Below, piece after piece: positions 29,492 through 36,246 of a stretch of 36,246 nt of DNA. The notes beneath the pieces were generated by a model. It had not been told where the DNA came from, did not search any database, and saw only the letters and a list, made by a program, of their open reading frames with translations. A program made the translations under genes and the position numbers. The number at the start of each line of letters is the position of its first letter. The first letter of the stretch is position 1. This DNA comes from Halioglobus sp. (GTDB lineage: Bacteria > Pseudomonadota > Gammaproteobacteria > Pseudomonadales > Halieaceae), in contig JARFQU010000165.1 of NCBI GenBank assembly GCA_029287595.1, forward strand, positions 1 to 36,246, written 5' to 3'.

Positions 29492-31876
29492 CTAGTCGCA
29501 GCCGCCGCTCTGGCTATTGATCCACTCCTCGATCAGGGCTACGCCCTCATCGTGAATCAGCGTGCGACCAATCTCCGGCATACGCACATCCGGCTCGTTG
29601 GAATCCATGCGGTAGCTCAGGATCGATGTGTCGGAGTCGCCCGGTACGATGTCGTACTGGAATCCGCCGGAACCGCTGCCCGCTGCAACCGGGGTCTTAC
29701 AGATACCATAGCTCTCATCCACCTCGCGCCAGTAATCAAGGAACAGGGCAGAGTTGCTGGCAAAACCTTCCGGCCTGTGGCAATGGGCGCAGTTGATATC
29801 AAGGTACCCCTTGGCGCGATCTTCCAGGCTGGCGGCGGTGTCTTCCCAGTCCGGCACGGTATCAATGGTATCCAGGACTTCGGGTACACCCACCAGGGCG
29901 CCCACCTGCTCCATATAGCGCAGCTGGTTTACCGTTTCACCATCATACTCATTGTCCATGTTGAGGAAGCGTGCCTTGGGGCCAATCAGGCTGATCACGT
30001 TCTCCAGGCTACTGGCACCACTGCCGGTTTCAGGGCGCAATTTGCCGTGGCAGGTCTTACAGCTGTTGGCATCGGGTATCACGTAGTTGGTGCTGCGCGA
30101 AATACCATTGGCGTCAATCCAGCTCAACTGACGGGTGCCACCCGCGAGAGTCAGGTCAGCTTCAGTGGTGTCCTCGCGCCAGGTATAGGGCAACGCAACC
30201 CAACCGTCGGCGCGGTGCAGCAACAGGCGGGTTTCAATAATCACCTCACCGGCACCCGGATTGAGAAAATCATTGGCCATGGTGAAGGTCTTGGCGACTA
30301 TAGTACCCACCGGGAAGTCCATAACCTCGAGGTTGGAGTAACCGCCCTGCTTGCCCTCGGGCACAAAGATAAAGCGATACTTGGATGCATAATCCGTGAA
30401 CAGGGGGGTGATCAGGTCGTAATGAATACCGTCATGGGCGTTGTCCCTGGGCTCAGTAGTATCGGCAAACAGGTTATAGCCGGAGAGCGTGGGGCAATTG
30501 ACTTCCAGCGCAGCAAAGTTAGGCGTGGTGGAACCCTCTTCCGGGGTGCACAAGGCCGCGATTTCCTCTTCAGTAGGAGGGGTCTCTCCGTCTTCAATCT
30601 CCTGGGGATCATCCAGTTCTACCGGGGGCAGTGACGCATGGGCACAGTTGAAGAACTGCTGGTCCACACTGGCGCCTCCCTCAGACGTAAAGATGCGCCC
30701 GCGCGAAACGGAAGTAATCTCCCTCACGCAAATACGGTCCTCATCCGCAAAGGGAGCACCCACCTCGGCTATGCCATCATAAACGACCTGCGGTATACCA
30801 CCCAGGTCGTCGAACAGCGGGGCAATGGTGGCAGCTATGTCCTTGGGGTCATAGCCATTATTGCTGTAGCTGTTGTCGTGTATATTGATACGTCGGGGAT
30901 CCGGGTCGTACAGCGGATCATCACTGGGCAGGCCACTGATAGCGTAGTTCACCACCACAATGGCGACTGACTGGTTGTCTTCGATCACATTACCAAACAC
31001 TTCCACATCTTCAAACGCCATAATCAGCATACCGGTGCCCTGCGGCACAGTCGCAACGATATTCCCCTCCGGGGCGAAGTTGGGGACGTTATTGGAGCGA
31101 ACCGTATTGTCATAAATACGTGAGCGGGTCCCGGGACGTGTCAGCCCCGGCAGATCGAATGCGAGGATACCGCCGGTATTTTCCGTTGCCAGGTTCTCGT
31201 ACACTTCAGAGTTGGTGCTGTTCTCGATTTCGATACCGGCTACATTGAGCTTCGCCGTGTTGCGGCGCACGATTATCTTGTCTGACTGGCCCACGTAGAC
31301 GCCCGCATCGCTGGCGCCGATAGCAATACTGTCTTCAATCAACACATTTTTGCTCTGTACCGGGTATATGCCATAAGCGCCATTTTCCACACAGGCACCG
31401 CAGGTCCACTCAACGCGCATACCGCGAATAGTCACGCCATTGCTGCCCTTGAACTTGATTCCGTCTCCGGGGGGATCTACCAGGGCGAAATTCTCCAGCG
31501 CCACGTTATTGCTGGTGACCAGGAAGCTGTCCCCGCCCTCACTCTGGGCGAAGTTCAGGACGGTCGTCGCCTCCCCCTGGCCGCGCACGATGACGTTATT
31601 AACATCGAGAATCAGGCCAGCGGTCATGGGAAACTCGCCCTCGGGAAGGACAATGATATTTCCCGGCTGCGCCTCTATGAGCGCGGTCTTGAGTTCAGTT
31701 TCAAAATTTTCACCGGGTTCAATATTGATAATATTGGGGTCTTCCGGCTCCGTGGGTGGCTGAAAGCCATTGCTGTTATTGTTGCTGCCGTCCGAGCAAG
31801 CCACCACCAGGCAAAGACCCAGCACCAGGGCAACGGGACGCAACAGGTTATCCAGTACAACCGATATATTCTTCAT
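29492..31876 (-). CDS. Lipoprotein fusing a parallel beta-helix to an SO_2930-type diheme cytochrome c
   Basis: A 794-residue exported protein. A lipoprotein signal with the Cys near residue 27 (LCLVVAC) opens it, followed by a Ser/Asn/Pro-rich linker. Residues ~45-380 are a right-handed parallel beta-helix with repeating VxIEDS, IxVRRNT, IEIENS and VEVFGN turns. Residues ~390-794 are the SO_2930 type cytochrome part, with CxxCH heme sites at 606-610 (CKTCH) and 696-700 (CAHCH) and the SGYNLFAD start. These two families usually occur as separate adjacent genes. ATG 31876 (weak ribosome site) is preferred to 31906, which delays the signal. Electron-transfer partners are unknown. Confidence 0.87.
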   Translation of the reverse strand: MKNISVVLDNLLRPVALVLGLCLVVACSDGSNNNSNGFQPPTEPEDPNIINIEPGENFETELKTALIEAQPGNIIVLPEGEFPMTAGLILDVNNVIVRGQGEATTVLNFAQSEGGDSFLVTSNNVALENFALVDPPGDGIKFKGSNGVTIRGMRVEWTCGACVENGAYGIYPVQSKNVLIEDSIAIGASDAGVYVGQSDKIIVRRNTAKLNVAGIEIENSTNSEVYENLATENTGGILAFDLPGLTRPGTRSRIYDNTVRSNNVPNFAPEGNIVATVPQGTGMLIMAFEDVEVFGNVIEDNQSVAIVVVNYAISGLPSDDPLYDPDPRRINIHDNSYSNNGYDPKDIAATIAPLFDDLGGIPQVVYDGIAEVGAPFADEDRICVREITSVSRGRIFTSEGGASVDQQFFNCAHASLPPVELDDPQEIEDGETPPTEEEIAALCTPEEGSTTPNFAALEVNCPTLSGYNLFADTTEPRDNAHDGIHYDLITPLFTDYASKYRFIFVPEGKQGGYSNLEVMDFPVGTIVAKTFTMANDFLNPGAGEVIIETRLLLHRADGWVALPYTWREDTTEADLTLAGGTRQLSWIDANGISRSTNYVIPDANSCKTCHGKLRPETGSGASSLENVISLIGPKARFLNMDNEYDGETVNQLRYMEQVGALVGVPEVLDTIDTVPDWEDTAASLEDRAKGYLDINCAHCHRPEGFASNSALFLDYWREVDESYGICKTPVAAGSGSGGFQYDIVPGDSDTSILSYRMDSNEPDVRMPEIGRTLIHDEGVALIEEWINSQSGGCD

Positions 31877-32401
31877 AGTGATCACTTTAAAAAGTTGAAT
31901 TTGCAAATAAATAATTCCCAGTTTTCATTTTCAGTCACCAACCTTAAATGATCCTGAACATATAAGTTGGCGATAACTAACGAAATGCAGTCTGCAGCTT
32001 CGCTGCAGTCGTCATCCAGGCGAGGTCGTGTAATACAGTTGGGAACGGTATCAGCGCACCAATCGCGTCCCAGCCGGTGCATAGTAGGCATCACAAGGAG
32101 ATGGGGGGATTGCCGCGGGCGACAGATACATTACATTTGGCGCCATCCGGGGTCGCGACAGCGGTATAGAGCCGGGCTGCGGCATTCCGGCCGGGCACAA
32201 ATAGCGTATTATTCCCAAAATAGTTGCGAAGCTTTTCGGCAAATATGTGGTTAAGGTGCTACACTAAACTTCGCTGAGAGGTTTCAGCGGTATTTATGCT
32301 CGCGCTCGAAGGTACATTCAAGTTCATCGTACGTTAACCATAAATAATTTCTAACAGAATGGCGCCGATAGATGGCGTCATCAGCTATACAGGTAACACA
32401 T
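31877..32401 (+). other. Gene-free 525-base stretch, includes cold-shock leader
   Basis: No credible gene. It holds the upstream region of the beta-helix gene at its left end and the leader of the cold-shock gene at its right. A perfect 6-bp stem (CGCTGA 32272-32277 with TCAGCG 32284-32289) lies ~112 bases before the cold-shock ATG. A TACACT box just before it (32260-32265) could be a -10 element, which would give a leader of ~130 bases, as expected for cold-shock genes. The middle (31910-32230) shows nothing I can name. Small open frames there lack ribosome sites. Confidence 0.5.
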
Positions 32402-32608
32402 ATGTCTACTACAACCGGCACTGTAAAATGGTTTAACGAAACCAAGGGATTCGGCTTTATCGAACGTGAAGACGGGCCCGACGTTTTTGTCCATTTCAGC
32501 TCCATCAAAGGTGACGGCTTCAAAACCCTCTCCGACGGCCAGAAGGTCGAGTTCACTGTCACGGATGGCCAGAAAGGCCCCCAGGCGTCGAACGTCGTTA
32601 AGCTTTAA
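32402..32608 (+). CDS. Cold-shock domain protein
   Basis: A 68-residue single-stranded nucleic-acid-binding OB-fold protein. RNP-1 (KGFGFIE) and RNP-2 (VFVHFSSI) are present; TTGTVKWFN starts the first strand and [10 protein letters not shown] is the last. ATG 32402 has AGGTAA before it; an upstream in-frame ATG (32372) would add a tail unlike the family. It acts as an RNA chaperone at low temperature or in stationary phase. A GC-rich terminator follows 24 bases after its stop, and a long leader precedes it, consistent with post-transcriptional cold control. Confidence 0.95.
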   Translation: MSTTTGTVKWFNETKGFGFIEREDGPDVFVHFSSIKGDGFKTLSDGQKVEFTVTDGQKGPQASNVVKL

Positions 32609-32632
32609 TTCATAGCATATCGACCAGTTTCC

Positions 32633-32666
32633 AAAGGGCGGCCATTCAGGCCGCCCTTTAATTTTT
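32633..32666 (+). terminator. Intrinsic terminator after the cold-shock gene
   Basis: AAAGGGCGGCC (32633-32643), the loop ATTCA, and GGCCGCCCTTT (32649-32659) form a perfect 11-bp stem followed by AATTTTT. It lies 24 bases after the cold-shock stop codon and 48 bases before the transporter gene. Confidence 0.92.
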
Positions 32667-32713
32667 CTGTAATTCCGGTATCCTTTCCCTGTTTGCCAGG
32701 CCGGAGATAACAC

Positions 32714-34954
32714 ATGCCTTTCGCCAGTCTTCTCAATAAACAGATTCACCGGCAGACAGGGGGGGGCTCAGCGGGTAAGCTGGGCACCTTCCTCGGCGTA
32801 TTCACACCGACGATCCTGACGATCCTCGGTGTCATCATGTATCTGCGCTTCGGTTGGGTGGTCGGACAGGTCGGTCTGGTCAAGGCCCTGCTGATCGTCC
32901 TGCTCGCCAACCTGATCACCCTGCTGACATCGCTCAGCCTCTCGGCAATTGCCACCAACAGCCATGTCGGTGTCGGCGGCGCCTACTACATGATTTCACG
33001 CAGTCTCGGACTCGAAATCGGTGGTGCAATCGGTTTCCCGCTGTATTTCTCCCAGGCCTTGTCGGTGACCCTTTATGCCTTCGGTCTGGCAGAATCACTC
33101 AAGTTCGTCTGGCCTGCCGTGCCCGTGTCATTTGCCGCGTGCGTGATTATTGTCGCTGTCGCGTTACTGTCGCTGCGTGGCGCAAGCTTTGCGTTGCGCG
33201 CCCAACTGCCGGTCATGGCATTGATTGCCCTGTCTTTGCTGGCGCTTGCATCCGGTGCGCTGACCGGCCCGGCAGTGCAAAGCTCGAGCGACATTGCAGG
33301 GACTTTTCCCCCGGTCGGTTTCTGGGTCGTCTTCGCCGTTTTTTTTCCTGCCGTGACCGGCATTATGGCCGGTCTGAGTATGTCAGGGGACCTGGCCGAC
33401 CCGCGCCATTCGATTCCGCGCGGCAGCGTTGCCGCAACCCTTGTGGGTCTTGCCGTGTACCTGGTGGTTCCGGTCCTGCTCTCTGTGAGCGCCGATCCTG
33501 CCAGTCTCAACAGTGACCCGCTGATCTGGACCCGGATTGCCCTGCTCGGTCCATGGCTGATCCTGCCGGGACTCTGGGGTGCAATCTTCTCGTCTGCGGT
33601 AGGCTCCATGCTCGGAGCACCACGGACATTGCAGGCCCTGGCCAAGGACAGACTTGTGCCGCATCGGCTGGCCGGTCCGAAAGAGTCCGGAGCAGAGCCG
33701 AAGCTGGGCATGATCATCACGCTTGTGCTGAGTCTGGCCGCGGTATTTCTCGGCGATCTGAATACCGTTGCCACGGTTGCGACGATGTTTTTTCTCAGCG
33801 TCTACGGCACGGTCAATCTGGTCTCCGCCCTGGAGTATCTCTCCGGCAATCCCTCCTGGCGACCGACCCTGAATATCCACTGGGCCCTGAGTCTGCTTGG
33901 CGGTGTCGGCTGTTTCGGCGTGATGCTGCTGATCCATTGGCCTGCGACGCTGTTTGCCGTCACCGTTGAATTGGCAATCTGGCTATTTCTCAAGAGGCGC
34001 GTGCGCAAGGATGCCTGGGGTGATGTCTGGCGCGACCTTTACGAGGCGCTGATCTGCTGGACGCTGGTCAAGTTGAACAGGCGGCCGATGACGGCGCGCA
34101 ACTGGCGCCCTCATGTGCTGGTCTTTGTCAGCAAGGTTGAGAAACGCCTCGATCTGGCGCGCTTCGGCGTCTGGTTCGCCGAGAATCGTGGCGTGGTATC
34201 GATTTGCGAACTCTACCAGGGCGACATCCTTGAACTGGATGTCGATGTCTTCGCGCGTGAGCAGGAAATCAACGCCGTCCTTAAATCACACGGCATTGTC
34301 GCCTTCGGCGAAGTCAATATCGTCCAGGATCTTGAACGCGGAGTCCTGGCTGTTGCACAGTCGAACGGCATCGCCGGGATGGCCAGCAATACGGTTCTGG
34401 TCGGCTGGCCGGACGACCCGTCGCGCCTGGTGCGATTCCTGCGCGTTATCCAGCCGCTCAAACATCTCAACCAGAGCCTGATTATCGGCAAGACCAATCC
34501 TCTGGCGACGTTTCGCGAAGACCAGGTTCAGGATATTCATATCTGGTGGGGCGGCCTCAAGCGTAACGGCGACCTGATGCTGCTGCTGGCGTACCTGTTG
34601 ACCCGTAATCCGGAATGGCGGCACGCCAGAATAAAGATCATGAGTATCGCCTCAAATGAACTGATGAAAGGTCAGACCGAGCGTTTCCTGGCCCAGCTGA
34701 TCCCCGAGATCCGGATCGATGCGACTGTCGAAATGATTCTCAAGGATGAGGGCGACAGCGTCGTCGACATCATGCATCGTGAAAGTGCCGCAGCCGATGT
34801 GGTTCTGCTTGGCCTGGCGACCCCTAAGCAGGGCGATGAGGAAGCCTATGCGGAGCGCCTTGGTGAGTTGGCAGCGGGCTTCCAGAACTGTTTCTTCGTC
34901 CACAACGGCAGCCTGTTCCTGGGTGACCTGGTGACGCCTGAGCAGGTTGAATAG
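32714..34954 (+). CDS. Cation-chloride cotransporter (SLC12-like) with C-terminal cytosolic domain
   Basis: A 746-residue membrane protein related to the Na-K-Cl/K-Cl cotransporters of the amino acid-polyamine-organocation superfamily. The first helix GVFTPTILTILGVIMYLRFG with WVVGQVGL, and VGVGGAYYMISRSLG in helix 3, are the SLC12 signatures. About 12 membrane helices fill residues ~22-430. Residues ~450-746 form the cytosolic domain with USP-like alternation (VLVFVSKVEKRLDLAR, SLIIGKTNPLATF, DVVLLGLATP). Full length with this domain is rarer in bacteria than the helix part alone. GGAG precedes the ATG. Codon use differs from genes to the left (GGT for Gly and GTC for Val are more common). 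Confidence 0.87.
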   Translation: MPFASLLNKQIHRQTGGGSAGKLGTFLGVFTPTILTILGVIMYLRFGWVVGQVGLVKALLIVLLANLITLLTSLSLSAIATNSHVGVGGAYYMISRSLGLEIGGAIGFPLYFSQALSVTLYAFGLAESLKFVWPAVPVSFAACVIIVAVALLSLRGASFALRAQLPVMALIALSLLALASGALTGPAVQSSSDIAGTFPPVGFWVVFAVFFPAVTGIMAGLSMSGDLADPRHSIPRGSVAATLVGLAVYLVVPVLLSVSADPASLNSDPLIWTRIALLGPWLILPGLWGAIFSSAVGSMLGAPRTLQALAKDRLVPHRLAGPKESGAEPKLGMIITLVLSLAAVFLGDLNTVATVATMFFLSVYGTVNLVSALEYLSGNPSWRPTLNIHWALSLLGGVGCFGVMLLIHWPATLFAVTVELAIWLFLKRRVRKDAWGDVWRDLYEALICWTLVKLNRRPMTARNWRPHVLVFVSKVEKRLDLARFGVWFAENRGVVSICELYQGDILELDVDVFAREQEINAVLKSHGIVAFGEVNIVQDLERGVLAVAQSNGIAGMASNTVLVGWPDDPSRLVRFLRVIQPLKHLNQSLIIGKTNPLATFREDQVQDIHIWWGGLKRNGDLMLLLAYLLTRNPEWRHARIKIMSIASNELMKGQTERFLAQLIPEIRIDATVEMILKDEGDSVVDIMHRESAAADVVLLGLATPKQGDEEAYAERLGELAAGFQNCFFVHNGSLFLGDLVTPEQVE

Positions 34955-34973
34955 CTCGAGGCTGACTGAGTGC

Positions 34974-34991
34974 CCGAAGCTGCAACTTCGG
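34974..34991. terminator. Small hairpin between convergent genes (weak)
   Basis: CCGAAG (34974-34979) and CTTCGG (34986-34991) form a 6-bp stem with a 6-base loop about 20 bases after the transporter stop. No T-run follows, so it is only a candidate terminator for the transporter gene. Confidence 0.3.
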
Positions 34992-35069
34992 CAACCGGAA
35001 AAGATTTGCAGACCGGGCGGCGGCCGCGTTGTTTATGCGACCGTGGCTGATTGTCCGCCGGTGACAGGA

Positions 35070-36246
35070 TTATCCCACCTCATTGTATGCCCTGTCGCGG
35101 AACTCAACCTGAAGGTCTTCTGCGACCCTGCGACACGCCTCGATATCTATGCCCGGTAAAGCCACCGCCGTGGCCGTGACCGATGGGATGTGTCGTCTTG
35201 CTTCGATCAGGAATTGCTTGATGGCCGGATAACCTTGCTCGCCATATTCTGACTGGCAGATTTTTTGATAGGTCATCGCATCCGGCGCGTTGAGTGAAAC
35301 ACTGATTGCGTCGACCAGCCCGGCAAGTTCCGGCAGGATGTTGCGGTCATGCACCAGGTTCGCCTGACCATCGGTGTTGATCCGGACTTTGATGCCTTTC
35401 TGCTTCAGGGTGCCGGCAATCTGCTTGACCAGGTCCAGCCGCAGCAGGGGCTCGCCGTAACCGCAGAACACGACTTCATCGTAACCAGACGGATCACCGA
35501 TCGCTTGCATGACTTCTGCAACAGTCGGTTCACGTTCCAGGCAAAGCTGGTGTCCTTTGACTGTGAAGTCCCTGAATTTTGCACAGAAGGTGCAGCTGTT
35601 GGTGCAACGGTTGGTGATGTTCAGATAAAGACTGTTGCGGATCACGTAGGCAATCCTGGTGCTCTGGTCGACCTCGCCGATACCGAACAGGCGCCAGGCA
35701 TTGAGGCTGGTGATGCGGGCCACATCTTCGAGAGTCAAGCCCTTGATTTCAGCGAGCTTCTCGGCCGTCGAGCGGACGTAGGCCGGTTCACAGCGCTTGC
35801 CGCGCCAGTTTTGCGGCGCCAGGTAAGGGCAGTCGGTTTCCACCAGCATGATATCGACTGACAGCGCTTGCGCGATACTGCGCAAGGTCTCGTTCTTCGG
35901 ATAGGTCAAGGGACCGGCAAAGGAGATGTACAAACCCATCTCTGCGCACTGGCGGGCCATCTCCAGATCGCCGGACAAACAGTGCAGGACGCCACCTGCC
36001 TCGCAGGCTTTCTCTTCCCGCATGATCCGCACGACATCGTCGTGAGCGTCGCGATCATGGATAATCAGCGGCTTGCCGGTGTCTTTGGCTAGCTGGATAT
36101 GGCGTCGAAACGCTGCTTTCTGCTGATCGCGCGGCGAGCGGTCACGGTAGAAGTCGAGGCCCGTTTCGCCGACGGCGACGATCTTGTCCACCGATTCGAT
36201 CATGCGTGCCAGTTCTGCCATGACCTGGTCATTGACTATGCTGGCA
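35070..36246 (-). CDS. TatD nuclease fused to radical-SAM domain, 5' end beyond window
   Basis: The frame is open past the right edge, so the N-terminal HxH metal site of TatD is not seen. Counting from an in-frame ATG at 36221, the TatD part (residues ~1-185) has AVGETGLDFYRD, PLIIHDRDAH, VLHCLSGD and MLVETDCPYLAP, which carry the remaining metal ligands. The C-terminal part has the radical-SAM cluster motif CTNSCTFC (Cys206, 210, 213), VFCGYGEPLLR, and VRINTDGQANL. TatD-linked radical-SAM proteins of this kind are known mainly from Desulfuromonadales. One uninterrupted reading frame shows a true fusion. The reaction is unknown; the TatD half suggests a nucleic-acid role. Confidence 0.88.
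   Translation of the reverse strand, partial: ASIVNDQVMAELARMIESVDKIVAVGETGLDFYRDRSPRDQQKAAFRRHIQLAKDTGKPLIIHDRDAHDDVVRIMREEKACEAGGVLHCLSGDLEMARQCAEMGLYISFAGPLTYPKNETLRSIAQALSVDIMLVETDCPYLAPQNWRGKRCEPAYVRSTAEKLAEIKGLTLEDVARITSLNAWRLFGIGEVDQSTRIAYVIRNSLYLNITNRCTNSCTFCAKFRDFTVKGHQLCLEREPTVAEVMQAIGDPSGYDEVVFCGYGEPLLRLDLVKQIAGTLKQKGIKVRINTDGQANLVHDRNILPELAGLVDAISVSLNAPDAMTYQKICQSEYGEQGYPAIKQFLIEARRHIPSVTATAVALPGIDIEACRRVAEDLQVEFRDRAYNEVG

Noticed and set aside
29552-30634. Plus-strand open frame of 360 codons
   Set aside because: Lies opposite the heme-binding half of the fusion protein, which has both CxxCH motifs; a shadow frame.
31967-32254. Open frame of 95 codons in the gene-free stretch before the cold-shock gene
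   Set aside because: No ribosome site, Arg-rich composition without domain, and no codon-use signal.
32759-32766. Run of eight G residues near the start of the cotransporter gene
   Set aside because: Could be a slippage site or sequencing error, but the frame stays open on both sides and the SLC12 signature follows, so no frameshift is needed.
1-36246. tRNA, rRNA, CRISPR array, insertion sequence or phage genes
   Set aside because: Looked for on both strands; no cloverleaf in the intergenic gaps, no regularly spaced direct repeats, and no transposase or integrase motif seen.

Overview
The window looks like a chromosomal stretch from a marine gammaproteobacterium, most likely of the Cellvibrionales/Halieaceae type. 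This is an inference from gene content: an exosortase H pair, a valine-degradation operon under an AraC-type regulator, DUF4136 and DUF3012 lipoproteins, and GltS, DeaD and GlpQ proteins of gammaproteobacterial type. I see no rRNA, tRNA, CRISPR array, insertion sequence or phage module. Coding density is high, with many 4-base start/stop overlaps.

Layout. 1-1936: end of a DUF4340 protein, exosortase H (xrtH) and its partner membrane protein. 2053-9724: a lone crotonase-family protein, a small membrane protein, then a five-gene valine/isobutyryl-CoA operon on the minus strand (acylating aldehyde dehydrogenase, isobutyryl-CoA dehydrogenase, enoyl-CoA hydratase, 3-hydroxyisobutyryl-CoA hydrolase, mmsB), divergent from an AraC/MmsR-like regulator. 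9689-12165: a LysR regulator and two DUF4136 lipoproteins. 12266-20881: a long run of minus-strand genes (hydroxyacid dehydrogenase, HIT, SDR, MFS, ubiX, deaD, gltS, YbaY-like lipoprotein, SnoaL-like protein, unknown). 21255-27107: DUF3012 lipoprotein, VOC protein, orphan solute-binding protein, then glpQ, a YjbR-family gene, pyruvate kinase and glucokinase. 27127-29171: a two-component system. 29492-31876: a lipoprotein that fuses a parallel beta-helix to a diheme cytochrome. 32402-36246: a cold-shock gene, a cation-chloride cotransporter homologue and a TatD/radical-SAM fusion that runs off the right edge.

How the genes work together. The valine operon supplies isobutyryl-CoA to propionyl-CoA conversion, but its last step appears to be assigned to a SauS/AdhE-type acylating aldehyde dehydrogenase instead of a classical MmsA. 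Pyruvate kinase and glucokinase form a tight glycolytic pair. The histidine kinase and response regulator are translationally coupled.

Most notable. Two copies of an intergenic palindromic element (20981-21114 and 29327-29451) share a 28-base core at 26/28 identity. Each core is enclosed in a long hairpin whose arms differ in sequence between copies yet stay self-complementary, and the core lies in opposite orientation in the two copies. The rightmost 3.5 kb differs in codon choice and gene family from the rest, suggesting horizontal transfer or an assembly join near the cold-shock gene.
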